A stretch of DNA of 64,000 nucleotides, taken from assembly GCA_951802425.1 (NCBI GenBank), contig OX637799.1, positions 3,348,001 to 3,412,000 of the forward strand, in the 5' to 3' direction. Position numbers and translations under genes: made by a program. Origin of the DNA: Clavaria fumosa. Lineage: Eukaryota > Basidiomycota > Agaricomycetes > Agaricales > Clavariaceae. This document shows, piece by piece, positions 20,663 through 31,414 of the stretch (positions are counted from its first letter, which is position 1; every line of letters starts with the position of its first letter). The notes beneath the pieces are model-generated. The model worked only from the letters and a program-made list of their open reading frames with translations, was not told the origin of the DNA and did not search any database.

Positions 20663-20953
20663 TATCAGACTGGGTCTCACACAACTTAAGCGTAAGGTCA
20701 TGACGACAATACTAAGATAAGGGGAAAAGAGTACAAAAAAGGAAAAGCGAAAGTACTTATAGTGAACGCTTCGGCACTTGCCGGCGTTCCCACGCTCGGA
20801 CCCTCGGATCACGTGATGCGCCCAGGCCCCAGGTCATGTGATCTTACATGATTACATAATCCGACCCAGCCACAGGTCATGTGACCTTCCAACAACCCTC
20901 CCCAGTTTCTCCACAACTGCACTTTGGGATGGCTTACATAAGCGATCCTAACA
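20663..20953 (-). repeat. TE2 3' LTR (291 bp)
   Basis: Direct repeat of 25988-26278 with four single-base differences. It abuts the polypurine tract on its right and CATAT on its left. Confidence 0.93.
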
Positions 20954-20966
20954 TCACCCCCCTCTT
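20954..20966 (-). other. TE2 polypurine tract overlapping the gag-pol stop codon
   Basis: The coding strand reads AAGAGGGGGGTGA directly before the 3' LTR. Its first two bases are part of the TAA stop of the polyprotein (20967-20965). Confidence 0.7.
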
Positions 20967-23900
20967 AAGGCTGGGCGTCCCGACCAGCTAGCTTGGCCTT
21001 GTCAGGGTGAGCAAGGAAGAAGTCCCGGAGAAGCAGTGCCACATTGGTGAGGTTCTGTCGTGGCTCCCAAGTGTTCTCCTCTACAGGGTATCCCAACCAC
21101 TTCACCAGGTATCTCACTCCACGCCCCACCTTCTTAACATCAAGGATCGCCTCCACATCATACTCCAGGTGGTCATCATCAATTGTAGGGGGCAGAGGGG
21201 GAGGCAGGTTCTGGGAAGGGAAGGAAGGGGGGTGGTATGGTGTCAACAGCAACTCATTGAAGACCCGATGGATGTGCCAGGCCCGAGGGAGCTTGAGGCG
21301 ATACCCAGCAGGTCCCACCTTCTCCTCAACTGCAAAGGGGCCTGCTCTCTTGTTGTCAAGCTTTTTACAGGGCCGGTCCATCTTCAAGTTTCTAGTATCC
21401 AGCCAGACCAGATCTCCCTCAGAGTACTCCTGACTTGGGCGTTTCCCCTTATCGTAGCTCTTCTTCATCGCTGCCACTGCTTTCTCCATTGCCTCCTTGG
21501 CTGCTCTTCGGGACTCCGTGAGCTTAGCCATCCACTCGTCTGCCGCCGGGTTCACCTCAGAAGGTGGCCGGAGCCCCCCATTCCATGGGTGTCGTCCATA
21601 ATCGAGGAAGAAAGGTGTCTGTCCTGTTGCTGAGTGCTCACGATTATTAAGAGCAAACTCCGCAGTGGACAACCATTCAGCCCAGTCATCCTGGAGATGG
21701 TCCACGTAAGCCCGGAGATGGATCTCCATCTCCTGGTTCGCCCGTTCCGTCTGTCCATCAGTCTGCGGATGAAAGGCAGTACTTGGATTTGCCTTTACCC
21801 GGATCATGGAGTAGAACTCCTTCATGAAGCGGGACACGAACTGGGACCCCCGGTCACTCACAACCTTGTGAGGGACTCCATGGTCACGAAACACTCGATC
21901 CCGGAGGAGACGTGCCGCTCCAAGTCCTGTGAGGTCGAGCCTGATCGCTTTGAGCAGTGTCCGTTTCATGAATTTGTCGACAATAACAAGGATGGCATTA
22001 TGTCCACGGGAGAGGGGGAGGGGACCGACTATGTCCCATGAGATCACCGACCAGGGACCATCGGGCACCAGATGGGGGTGCAGTGGGGCAGCACGCTTGG
22101 TACGGTCGGGCTTCGTCCGCTGGCATGTCTCACACCCCTGGGCATACCGATCCGCATCTTTTACCATGTCTGGCCACCAATAACCCTTCACTAGTGCTGC
22201 TCTCAACTTCTGGGGCCCAGGGTGTCCAGCAGCGGGGAGGTCATGCTCAAACTCGAGAACGGCCTCACGAGCTCCTAGGGGGACCCAGGTGACTATCCCC
22301 TTTCGCCAGAGTCCAGCACGATCTCGTGTCCACTCATCATCAAGCTCCTCCAGCTTCTGTATGTGTACCGCGCTATTTTTCTGGAGTAGCGTCTCCATTT
22401 CCGATGTGAATGACACACGGACTTCCGTTTCTGGGAAAACCTGCACTGGTGCATCCTCCTCCACCATCTCTCCATAGTCTGGTCTCCGGGAGAGTGCATC
22501 TGCCTTTGTGTTCGACTTGCCAGTGCGATACTTTATCTCAAAGTCAAAGCACTGGAGCTCTCCAACCCAACGAACCTGCCTCGGCTTCAACTTCTGGGGC
22601 TTCCGGAAGTACTGGAGGTTTGCATGGTCCGTCCAGATCTCAATCGTCTCCTCTGCTCCAATGAGGTATGCTTGCCACTCACGAAGTGCCCGAATCACAG
22701 CCAAGAACTCCTTGTCGTACACATCGTAGTTCTTCTCAGCTGCAGTGAGGGCCTTGGAGATATAGTCAACAACTCTCCAGGTTCCATCTGTCTGCTGCTG
22801 CGAGAGCACTCCACCAGTTGCCAGGTTGCTTGCATCTGTCTCTACCTTCCATCTCCCTTTGTCCTGAGGCAGAGCCAAGACCGGGGCTGATACGAGTGCC
22901 TGGCAGAGATCTTGGAAGGCTGCTTCCTCCTCCTCCTCCCATTTCCACGGAACATTCCCAGTCAGCCGGAAGAGTGGCTTTGCCTGGGCAGAAAGATTTG
23001 GGATGTGCCGGCGGAGGTAGTTCAGCATCCCATTGAACCTCTGGACATCCTTCACATTCTTAGGACGTGGCCAATCTCGGACTGCCGCACCCTTGGCCGG
23101 ATCATGCTCTAGTCTGTTGTGGGAGATCTTCATCCCCAGGAAGATGATCTCACTCTTCTCAAACTCGCATTTACTGAGTTTGAGACACAACCCATTCTCT
23201 CCAAACTTCCTCAAGACCCGATCCATCCAGTACCGGTGTGTAGCCAAGTCCTCTGCAAACACAATGACATCATCCACATAGGCCCTCACATGTCCTCCTG
23301 CAATCTCCTCCCTCAACACATGGTTCATGAAGCGTTGGAAGGTGGCAGGGGCATTCTGCAGTCCAAACCACATGACAGCTGGTTCGAAGAGTCCACGGGG
23401 TGTCAGGAAGGCGCAGCGGTGCTGGTGCTCGGGCCAGACCTGCATAGATGGGAAACCTCCCTTTGCATCAATCTTAGAGTAGATTGACGCTCCTTTAAGC
23501 ACATCCACTGTGTCTCGGATGCGGGGGAGGGGGTACTTGTCCTTGATCAGGTGTGCATTCAGCCTCGAGTAGTCGATGATTGGCCGCAGTTTGTCCTTCT
23601 CATGTTTGAAGAAGAAGGGGCTGGCATACGGGGATTTCGAGGGCCGGATTCGTCCAGAAGCAAGCTGCTCATCCACCCAACGGTTCATCTCCACCATCTC
23701 CTGCTGTGTCAAAGAATACAGCTTGGAGGAGAGGTGCTCAGGGTCCTTTTTGAACTCGATCTTAATATCGAAGTCTGGTCGGGAGTGGGGAAGTTCATCC
23801 CACTTTGCTTCACTAAACACCAAAGGGTAGCGGCTGGGCCAATCGGGGGTAGGGCCAGAGTTGGGAAAACGGGTGTCCAGAATACTCGTGGATGCGAGGG

Positions 23901-25416
23901 TACTCGTTTTCAGGGGTGCAGGGGCTCGAGGGGATGGGGAACACTGTGGGGGGCAGCGGGTAAGGCTCAGCTCTGCCTTCTGCCAGTCGATATCCGGGTT
24001 ATGCCGCTTGAGCCAGTCATGCCCAAGGATGACCTTGTGGGACTGGGTCTTTCCCAGCAGAAAGTGGATCCGCTCCTGGTGGTCACCAACTCTCACCAGC
24101 ACCTCTATCCCATATCGGACCTTTCCATCCCTGTTCTGTGTCCCATCCACATTATACATGGTGATTGGGTTCAGCAGGAGAGATGGCTCCAGTCCCACTC
24201 CTTTTGCCCACTCCAAATCCATGAAGCAGTTGGTGCACCCTGAGTCGACAAGGGCCTTCATTGTGGTCCCTTTGCCAGTGCTGAAAGCCTCCAAGTGCAC
24301 CTGGATGGCTAGCTCTCGTGGCACATGTTTCCGCACTTCTGGCCGCACTCTGGTTAGGCGCTCTGCCAGTCTCACTTCCTCCTTCACCTCAGCCCCAATT
24401 CGGGTATGTCTCTGCTGCAAGATAGTATATCGGGGTATACTTGCAGCAGGCACAGGGACGGAAAGGGGGCTGGCACACTTCTTCTCCCCAGTGGGAGTCC
24501 TCCTCTCTCTCTCACACAGCTCTATGCAGGCTCGGAGCCGTGTAATCTCTTTCTCATATCCCTCCGCCATTTGGGGGGCACATGGTGATGCCCGGGTTTG
24601 GGCCCTTGGGACCTGCAGACACGTATCAGGCAGGGGGCAGAAACGGACAGCATGGCCAGTCTGGTGGCATCGGAAACAACATCTCTCATCAGCAGGGGCC
24701 CATCCTCGGGCCATGGCCACATCTGGAGTACACAGCAGAGGGGTCACAAGAGGTTGCGAAATGGTCATGGCAGGTCGCGGTAGGGTCGTGGTGGGTCGCG
24801 CGGGGGTCACAGTGGGTCGCGGTGTCTGTTCCGTGAGTATCCCATCCAGTCGCCTTTGCTGGGCATCAAGCCTCTCAGCCAGCACCTTCCATTCTCCATA
24901 TGTCTCTGGCATCGGGGAGACACCATAGATTCTCTCCACCAACCTCCTACTCAGGTTCAACTCCAGCCAATGGACTAGGATTCCTGAGTCCTTCTCTGCA
25001 CTCAACTTCGCCTGTCGGGACAGCATCTTGAATTTCGCGAAGAACTCTGGTGCTGTCATGGCACCCTGTTTCAGCCCTGCAATATCGGCAAGGGCAGTCG
25101 CACAGTCATTTGGGTCATCGAATGCGCGCTTCATCTCCTCCACAAACTCTGCCCAGGTTCCGGCCTCGCCACTACCCAGGATCTCTTCCGCCTTCATATT
25201 CGCCCACTCTGCAGCAAATCCTTCTCCAGTAATTTTGCTCAGAGCAAAAAGGACCTTCACCAGGTCCACAGCATAGACAGTCGGGTTCGCCATAAACAGG
25301 AGGCGAAGGGATCGGAGGAACGTACGGAAGTTCCTTTTCTGCCCATCAAAGGGGGCAACAGATAGGTCAAGCCTCATAGGTTGGGCTACAGGCAGGGCGA
25401 CATGGTCTGCCATCAC
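20965..25416 (-). CDS. gag-pol: TE2 gag-pol polyprotein, intact, 1483 aa
   Basis: A single frame from ATG 25416. Gag covers about residues 1-300 with zinc knuckle CFRCHQTGHAVRFC (C247, C250, H255, C260). Protease: ALVDSGCTNCF (D391) and ILGHDW (463). RT, about 585-775, has YVDD at 713-716. RNase H has D861, E903, D930 and D973. Integrase: H1058, H1065, C1095 and C1098 form the HHCC zinc site; D1128, D1188 and E1224 are the catalytic triad with 35 residues between the second D and E. A C-terminal chromodomain (about 1419-1468) contains YLVKWLGYPVEENTWEP and could direct integration to modified histones, as known for chromoviruses. No frameshift or internal stop separates gag and pol, so the relative amount of Gag must be set by processing or turnover, as in Tf1. 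Every catalytic residue I checked is present. Confidence 0.96.
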   Translation of the reverse strand: MMADHVALPVAQPMRLDLSVAPFDGQKRNFRTFLRSLRLLFMANPTVYAVDLVKVLFALSKITGEGFAAEWANMKAEEILGSGEAGTWAEFVEEMKRAFDDPNDCATALADIAGLKQGAMTAPEFFAKFKMLSRQAKLSAEKDSGILVHWLELNLSRRLVERIYGVSPMPETYGEWKVLAERLDAQQRRLDGILTEQTPRPTVTPARPTTTLPRPAMTISQPLVTPLLCTPDVAMARGWAPADERCCFRCHQTGHAVRFCPLPDTCLQVPRAQTRASPCAPQMAEGYEKEITRLRACIELCERERRTPTGEKKCASPLSVPVPAASIPRYTILQQRHTRIGAEVKEEVRLAERLTRVRPEVRKHVPRELAIQVHLEAFSTGKGTTMKALVDSGCTNCFMDLEWAKGVGLEPSLLLNPITMYNVDGTQNRDGKVRYGIEVLVRVGDHQERIHFLLGKTQSHKVILGHDWLKRHNPDIDWQKAELSLTRCPPQCSPSPRAPAPLKTSTLASTSILDTRFPNSGPTPDWPSRYPLVFSEAKWDELPHSRPDFDIKIEFKKDPEHLSSKLYSLTQQEMVEMNRWVDEQLASGRIRPSKSPYASPFFFKHEKDKLRPIIDYSRLNAHLIKDKYPLPRIRDTVDVLKGASIYSKIDAKGGFPSMQVWPEHQHRCAFLTPRGLFEPAVMWFGLQNAPATFQRFMNHVLREEIAGGHVRAYVDDVIVFAEDLATHRYWMDRVLRKFGENGLCLKLSKCEFEKSEIIFLGMKISHNRLEHDPAKGAAVRDWPRPKNVKDVQRFNGMLNYLRRHIPNLSAQAKPLFRLTGNVPWKWEEEEEAAFQDLCQALVSAPVLALPQDKGRWKVETDASNLATGGVLSQQQTDGTWRVVDYISKALTAAEKNYDVYDKEFLAVIRALREWQAYLIGAEETIEIWTDHANLQYFRKPQKLKPRQVRWVGELQCFDFEIKYRTGKSNTKADALSRRPDYGEMVEEDAPVQVFPETEVRVSFTSEMETLLQKNSAVHIQKLEELDDEWTRDRAGLWRKGIVTWVPLGAREAVLEFEHDLPAAGHPGPQKLRAALVKGYWWPDMVKDADRYAQGCETCQRTKPDRTKRAAPLHPHLVPDGPWSVISWDIVGPLPLSRGHNAILVIVDKFMKRTLLKAIRLDLTGLGAARLLRDRVFRDHGVPHKVVSDRGSQFVSRFMKEFYSMIRVKANPSTAFHPQTDGQTERANQEMEIHLRAYVDHLQDDWAEWLSTAEFALNNREHSATGQTPFFLDYGRHPWNGGLRPPSEVNPAADEWMAKLTESRRAAKEAMEKAVAAMKKSYDKGKRPSQEYSEGDLVWLDTRNLKMDRPCKKLDNKRAGPFAVEEKVGPAGYRLKLPRAWHIHRVFNELLLTPYHPPSFPSQNLPPPLPPTIDDDHLEYDVEAILDVKKVGRGVRYLVKWLGYPVEENTWEPRQNLTNVALLLRDFFLAHPDKAKLAGRDAQP

Positions 25417-25975
25417 AGGCCCTGGATGCTGTAAATAAAGTTCCAGGCCTTGGGCACTCAGGATTTCTTCGATCTCTTAACAGTCCTGTCCTCTTAGGCT
25501 GCTCTTCTGTGTACTTATGTACCTATAGAACTCTTATTCTATGAAACTTTTGTTAACGTGGGGCCCAAATGGTGTCCCAGGTGGTCGCTCCACAACTCCT
25601 AATGAGTTGCCCGTGCGCCCTTCTGACAATGGTCACAGAGCAAGGGCCCTGTCCACTGGACCAGGAAACTACAGAAAGACTATGTAGGGGCCTTTCCTTG
25701 CCCTGTACACTACACGATTCACTGGTACGTAGCTGTAAAACAAAGTTCCGGGCCTTGGGCACTCGGTATCACTTGGGGAGGGTCACAGTTGACTTCCTCC
25801 TGGTCTGGTCACGTGTATCTACACACAGTAAAAATTTCGCGCGGTTCTGTTACACACCGCAGGCAGGGTAAAGGAGAAGAGGATGATAGGGGCTGAGCTG
25901 TGACAATGTGTCACAGTTTGAAATTAAGGGTCCAGGTTAGCCAGGTTAGGACACGGGGCTAGGGCGGACAGGCGG

Positions 25976-25986
25976 ATCTTAGTATT
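25976..25986 (-). other. TE2 primer-binding site, self-priming type
   Basis: The coding strand reads AATACTAAGAT, one base inside the 5' LTR. It is the exact complement of the LTR segment 26033-26043 (coding strand ATCTTAGTATT). Neither flanking base pairs, so the match is exactly 11 nt, the length used by Tf1. No tRNA-type TGG site is seen at the boundary. Confidence 0.7.
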
Positions 25987-25987
25987 A

Positions 25988-26278
25988 TATCAGACTGGGT
26001 CTCACACAACTTAAGCGTAAGGTCATGACGACAATACTAAGATAAGGGGAAAAGAGTACAAAAAAGGAAAAGCGAAAGTACTTATAGCGAACGCTTCAGC
26101 AATTGCCGGCGTTCCCACGCTCGGACCCTCGTATCACGTGATGCGCCCAGGCCCCAGGTCATGTGATCTTACATGATTACATAATCCGACCCAGCCACAG
26201 GTCATGTGACCTTCCAACAACCCTCCCCAGTTTCTCCACAACTGCACTTTGGGATGGCTTACATAAGCGATCCTAACA
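25988..26278 (-). repeat. TE2 5' LTR (291 bp)
   Basis: Coding strand runs TGTTAGGATC...CTGATA. It contains TATAAG (26086-26081) and the predicted transcript start at 26043. Confidence 0.93.
26081..26086 (-). promoter_or_regulatory. TE2 LTR TATA box
   Basis: TATAAG on the coding strand, about 43 nt upstream of the start predicted from the self-priming complement at 26043. Confidence 0.45.
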
Positions 26279-26283
26279 CATAT

Positions 26284-28619
26284 CTCTGTGCTCATCTCAT
26301 GGGTGTTTCCCTTAGCATATCTACAGAATTTCGATGCACCCATATTTAGATAGCGCTTCTTTCTCCGGGCTTGTGGAGGACTGAACTGGCCACTCAGTCC
26401 TCTCCAAATGGCCCTACATACATTTGCACTCTTATACTTTTTTTATTCAATCTTTTCTACGTTATAACCAAGAATTGTACAACTTAAAAATTCGGAAGAA
26501 ATTCTGGTCGGTGAAAGAAATCACATGACCTCTACTTTAAATGTCACTGCCTATGAGGTTCGCACTTTGCTTCGCTCAAGTGGTTACAGTGTACCAGCAC
26601 TAGTTTTCACACCAAACATGGCTTCCATGTCTCCACATCAACACAACATGATTAAAGAAAATTGGAGTAGGTGCAAAAGCTTGAGAATTACCTTAGGAAT
26701 GCACAGTAATTTTTTCATTAATTTTAAGGCCAGTGTATCAGTTGTATGAGCAGGCAGAAAGATGAGTGCCATTTCGCTTGGAAACCGTTTGTTTTCACAC
26801 CGTGGGAACAAACTGGAACACTCAGTTGCCATCGCTCGAATCCGCGAGGGAACAAGACGGGCTGCAAGGTTTCCTCTTTAGTTCTAAGGTCTCGAAGTAG
26901 AATTGCCGGGGCTCTGCTCTACTCAACTCACACCATTCAGTCGTTTTTTGATGTAGATATTGTTCCAGCCCACATCTACACTAGTCCGTAAATATCGGGG
27001 TGGCTGATGTTAAGTATCAGCTGATGAGCTTGGAGCAGAAAAGATGGAGCAGAGAATGCTTCCAGATGGATTCCAGATCTCACACCAAGATATGCATATT
27101 GGATTATTCCAGCCTTCAGCGACAACAAGCAAGTGATTATCTCCTTTTTCCATCTTCCTCTCAACTTATTACTGCTGTTATTCCAGAAAACATTGGTACT
27201 TAATAGTTGTAGTTAACCCATACCAATGCTTCATGAAAGGTAGCAATGAAGTAGAGGGATGGTAAGTTCTTGATCATTAGCATTGGTGTGGAATAATGGA
27301 AAGAAAATATCACAGTTTCATAGTTGTCCTCAACAGCCTTTATGACAAAATGCCCGCTGAAGATGAGGTGGCAATTATGGGTGTCTTTCACTCTGCTGGG
27401 AAGGCCCAAGGGTTGGCGTCTATCAAGCCACCCAAAGTCATTTATCCAAAAGTTGGTGTGAATTCTCTAAGGCTTTATTATTTGTCCTCATGTTGTGTAA
27501 TTACAGGGTTATCAAGCAAGGAAATGGAAGTGATTGCAGTATTTATACAATCCATTTTGGAAGGCTTTGGATGACAGAGGGCAAAAGACTTTGGGATGCA
27601 GTACAGGTGAGACCACCCACCTTTGATTTCTATTCTTCTCATTGCTTTGCAGAATGGCTCAGGTTTTGAGCTGAGCCTGGACAACATGTGGAAGCATTCA
27701 ATGGTCACAAATCTCTGTGAACAGCTAAGGAGTGAGATTCTAAGGAGTGTAGAGGAAGGATGGTTCGAGAGACAGAAGTAAGAATGTAGATTTCTGTTTC
27801 AGGGCTTATCGAGTTCTCAGACCCTACTGTCTCTTTTGGATGTCTGAAAAGAAATGCTCAATAACTGTCTGTTCTGTGCCCTCTCTTGTCTTTACTGCAC
27901 TGTTGAATCAAATTTTGTTGGCTTTTATATTCATCTAGGCTGGTACAGCGGTGTATGACAAGTCACAATGTGACACGTGACGAAGTACTTCACCGCTTGT
28001 CACATAGTGACATGTAACGCCGATGGCATGTGACTTTGAAATACTCTCAATGTTCTTGTCATTGATGGTGAAGGACTCAAAGAAAGATCAATCAGGCTAT
28101 AAATTAATAAATGCACAGAGATTATTCAACAACTGGAGTACTCCCAATGAGAGCATTCTCACACAAAGTCCAGGTGACAGGTTTCGGATTGTTGTCACCC
28201 AAAAATATGTAGAGCTCTGAGCTCTGCATCTTTTTGGTAGCAATATCTCAATCATGTTTCTTAATCTCATCATGCAACAAATCTCACTGAACACACCTCT
28301 GCCACATGCGAAATTTTAAGATCACAATTTTTATCATTATTGAGTGTTGCTGTGAGAAAACCCTGTGCCAAATGCACTCCAAAGATCTCTAAAACATTAT
28401 TGAGTGTTGCTGTGAGAAAACCCTGCGCCAAATGCACTCCAAAGATCTCTCAAACATTATTACAACTAATTTCACTGCTTGCCACGCTTCCTCTGCTTCA
28501 AGTCAGCTCCATCATCTTCAGATTCATCTATGACATATACAATATAAATATCTCTGAAAGAAAATATAGGCAGGCAGTATGCACCATCAACCAACCTTTT
28601 GAAATGAAATAAAAATAAA
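26284..28619. other. No clearly supported gene
   Basis: A candidate splice acceptor (CCCTTAG at 26309-26315) just right of TE2 may belong to the same unidentified gene as the exons left of TE2. Beyond it no coding family was recognised. A 60-bp unit (TGAGTGTTGCTGTGAGAAAA and following) is duplicated in tandem at about 28338-28457. A TGTGACATG-rich repeat lies at about 27955-28050. Confidence 0.4.
27955..28050. repeat. Dispersed repeat with GTCACA/TGTGAC palindromes (copy 1 of 3)
   Basis: The stretch (GACATGTAACGCCGATGGCA, then TGTGACTTTGAAATACTC) recurs in the same orientation at 32286-32335 (GTGACATGTAACACTGACAG, then CACATGACTTTGAAATACC). A related, more palindromic version with GTCACACTGTGAC lies at about 31465-31560. 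The first and last copies bracket the decayed gene at 28620-31414, so they might be remnants of a transposon's ends, but no target duplication was found. Confidence 0.4.
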
Positions 28620-31414
28620 AATAAAAAATCACTACTTGGTGAAGGTCCTTACTTGAATCATGGTGGTGGGGGTAGGCTGAGGTGGCCCATGGGAAAATCA
28701 AGGCCATTTAAGATCCTCCTCTGCCCTTCATTATGAGTAGCATCCAATAGTTCGTAAGTGTTGCATTTCGAAGCAGGTTGCCTGAGACATCCTTGCACAT
28801 CTCTGCAACTACAGCAAAATGAGCATGAACAATTGAAGCAAAATAAAAGATACTACAAACCTTGGACAACACATCTTTGGTTGAGAGGTGCTAATGTCAA
28901 TAGTCCTTCTTCATCAAATTCCAATGTGTGGATAGGTGTCAGTGATACAAGGATATGCCAGTGCCAAAAAATATCTTGAATCTCTTTGCTTGGAATGACC
29001 ATGAAGTCATCCCACGATGTCACAAAGATCGACGATGCCTCTGGCTCGAATTTACGAGACCTGGCTGCTGGGAGGTGGTGCTTTGGGACCCCTTGCACAT
29101 AACATGCTTCAACCATCTCCACCATATCATTCAATACCAGATATTCACGAAAAGCCTGCAATAAATTGAATAAATAAGAGAAGAAGCAACCATATTAGAC
29201 AAACCGAATCAGAGGTTGCGTAGTGCTTGTAGGTTGTTGGACCAGAACTAGGGTCAGCACCCCACATCGTTACATCTACACTGCGCCCTTCAATCTGTTG
29301 AACTGTGAGTAGAATGGTTAAGCACTTTGAGATTAGCTTACCTGAGGAGCAGGAAGAGAAGAGAGCTCAGGGACATCAGCTGTCTATCCAACTATGAGAC
29401 ACATTTGCAAAGAGAAACAATCCAAAAGGACTTACCTCTACCTTGAGATCGACAATGACACCTATAGGCCTTGTCCGGCCCATTTGAGTTGGCTTGTTTA
29501 TTGTTTGGCAGGGCATGATTTTTTGAGCAGGTGTTGGCTTAAGGTCATGTTTCACCTCCAAAGAATCCAGGCCTAGTGCTCGCATTGCCGCCTTTCGGAC
29601 AGGATGGCCAGATCTCGAAAGGGGAGGCGATTTTGTTTTCCCCTCAGCTTCTTCCACCTCCTCCATTTCATCTGCCTTGACAACTTCATCGGCTTTGTCA
29701 GCTCCCTCCCCTTCCTTCGCTTCTTCTACTTCCTCTACTTCCTCCACTTCCTCCACTTCCTTCACTTCCTCTGCTTTTTGTGCCCCCTTCAAATCTGCTG
29801 GTTCCTCCTCTGGTTCTTCTACTTCATATTCTTGCTCCCACAGTGCTTCACCTGAGATGCCAGACCCCTCCACCAAAGCCAAATTAACCTCGCCATGGGA
29901 TGACAGTTCACTCTCTCCCCTCTCTGGAGCTGTAATAACACAGACAACTTTGCCTAGACACTATTTAGCCACTGCAACAGGCACCTCATAACCACTTACG
30001 AGAATGAGAATACCAATCTATTTCTACTATCGGACCTTTATGTTCCATTTCTAGGTCTTGGAATTCGGTGAGGAAGCTGTTGAACGCAATCATCGTTTCG
30101 CCGGTTAGACTTGCTCGCGTCAGGGATCGCCAGAGCGCCTTCTCTGTCCGTGCCAAAAAAAACTGGCTTCTCATTTCTGAGGCTCAGTGCAGTCTACACA
30201 ATTTGTTAGCTATGCAATCAGTAACAACTGCTACACTTACTGAAACGAGATAACTTCGCCTGACAGATGATACATCGAATGACTGGGAAGACAGGGCAAG
30301 CAACAGCGATATTGCGACACAGAAATGGAAAAGTGCTTGAACCGTGTTGAACAATGGGCTAATACGAGGATCTTGGAAACTTGCAATGACGTCAGGTGAT
30401 ATGGTGAGGCCTAGTGTGCTAGCCTCTCTAGATAGAGTTTGCTATTAGATGTAAGAGAGACAAAAAGACACATATTGCTCACCCTGTGAGAATCTTCACC
30501 CAGTCTTGTAAAGATTGAGAAAAGTTGGCCTGACTATTCTGCAGTAATATTAGCTTTCAGATAAGAGTTATAACGACACTGATACACACTAAACCAAACC
30601 AAGAAATTGCAAACACCATCATTTCAAAGTTTTGGACAATAGTGTTTATCTGGATTTTTCGCATTCTTTCTGTCCCTGTGCCTAGGAACCTCACCATGTG
30701 TATGAGTTTTGCCTGTTGTGAGGTAGGATTTGTTGGAAGGGGGGTAGAAAAGAAAGATGTTGAATCCCGCAAAAGTTGGCCTTCAGAGTCTTGCGATCTG
30801 ATTGCCAATCGAATGGGTTTAACCCAATCTTTCAGGAGGGAGATGAACTGTGTTGCATAAGCGAGTCAATGTTCCAGCCACTCTAGAAAACATTAAGGCT
30901 CTTTCAGCCTTGACAGGGCATCGAGGAATTCCGACTGCGGGGACAGTTGAAAGGGAGCATCATTATCGGACATTGAGAAAACTGTACGATCTAAGAGGGC
31001 ATGGCGAAACAACAAATGGGCGGCACCCATGAGACTGGCAGAGTCAGATTTCTTCCAGTGTTGTTCATTGTTGATATCAGCCAGGGGTGCAAGGAAATAC
31101 TTCGCCAATGTTAAGTTCTGCCGCACCAAAATAGGCTCGGTTTGCGCGCTTAGATCGTCTAATGTGCTGGCCATTGACTTTTGATCTATAGATTAGCTAA
31201 GAAAAATTAATCAGAAAAGGTGTTTCACCAAACAAAACTCTGCAATGTCTCCTTCCGTGTTCTGATATTGCCCCAGCCAATGTGCTGTATTCTCTTGCAG
31301 CGAACCAGGACTGAGCAAGATATTGGTGAGCCAAGGATAGTTCTTATATACTTCAGAGTTACGCAACAGTTGGGCTCCAAAGACAGTATTGGAAGTTGAA
31401 GATTGAACAGACAT
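28620..31414 (-). pseudogene. Decayed multi-exon gene, possibly N-terminal part of a JmjC-associated Agaricomycete protein
   Basis: Successive minus-strand segments form one protein. They run from MSVQSSTSNTVFGAQLLRNS at 31414, through YFLAPLADINN and ASLMGAAHLLFRHALL (31174-30893), VRFLGTGTERM (about 30700) and TEKALWRSLTRASLTGETMI (about 30140). A Glu-rich tract follows (29882-29600), then ASSIFVTSWDDFMVIPSKEI (29161-28853) and a last exon ending near 28650. Stops (for example TAA near 30890) separate parts. From memory this order resembles a large uncharacterised Agaricomycete family in which a JmjC-like dioxygenase domain follows the 'SSIFVTSWDDF' region. That catalytic half is absent here, so the gene is truncated and the JmjC link is unverified. 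The Glu tract (EVEEVEEVEEVEE) lies in its middle. Confidence 0.4.

Larger units (their letters stand above)
20663..26278 (-). mobile_element. TE2: intact, young Ty3/Gypsy chromovirus with self-priming site
   Basis: Two 291-bp LTRs differ at only 4 positions by my count (about 98.6% identical). They are flanked by the perfect target duplication CATAT (20658-20662 and 26279-26283). One uninterrupted 1483-aa gag-pol ORF fills the interior. Polypurine tract, TATA box and a Tf1-type primer-binding site are all present. Single-ORF organisation, self-priming and a chromodomain together match Tf1/sushi-type elements. This is the only retrotransposon in the window with every coding and cis element apparently functional, so it may be mobile. 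Two decayed relatives lie at 37551-43668. Confidence 0.95.

Noticed and set aside
23861..24928. Plus-strand open frame of about 355 codons opposite TE2 gag
   Set aside because: It is antisense to an intact gag-pol ORF, has no domain-like pattern and is explained by codon bias on the opposite strand.
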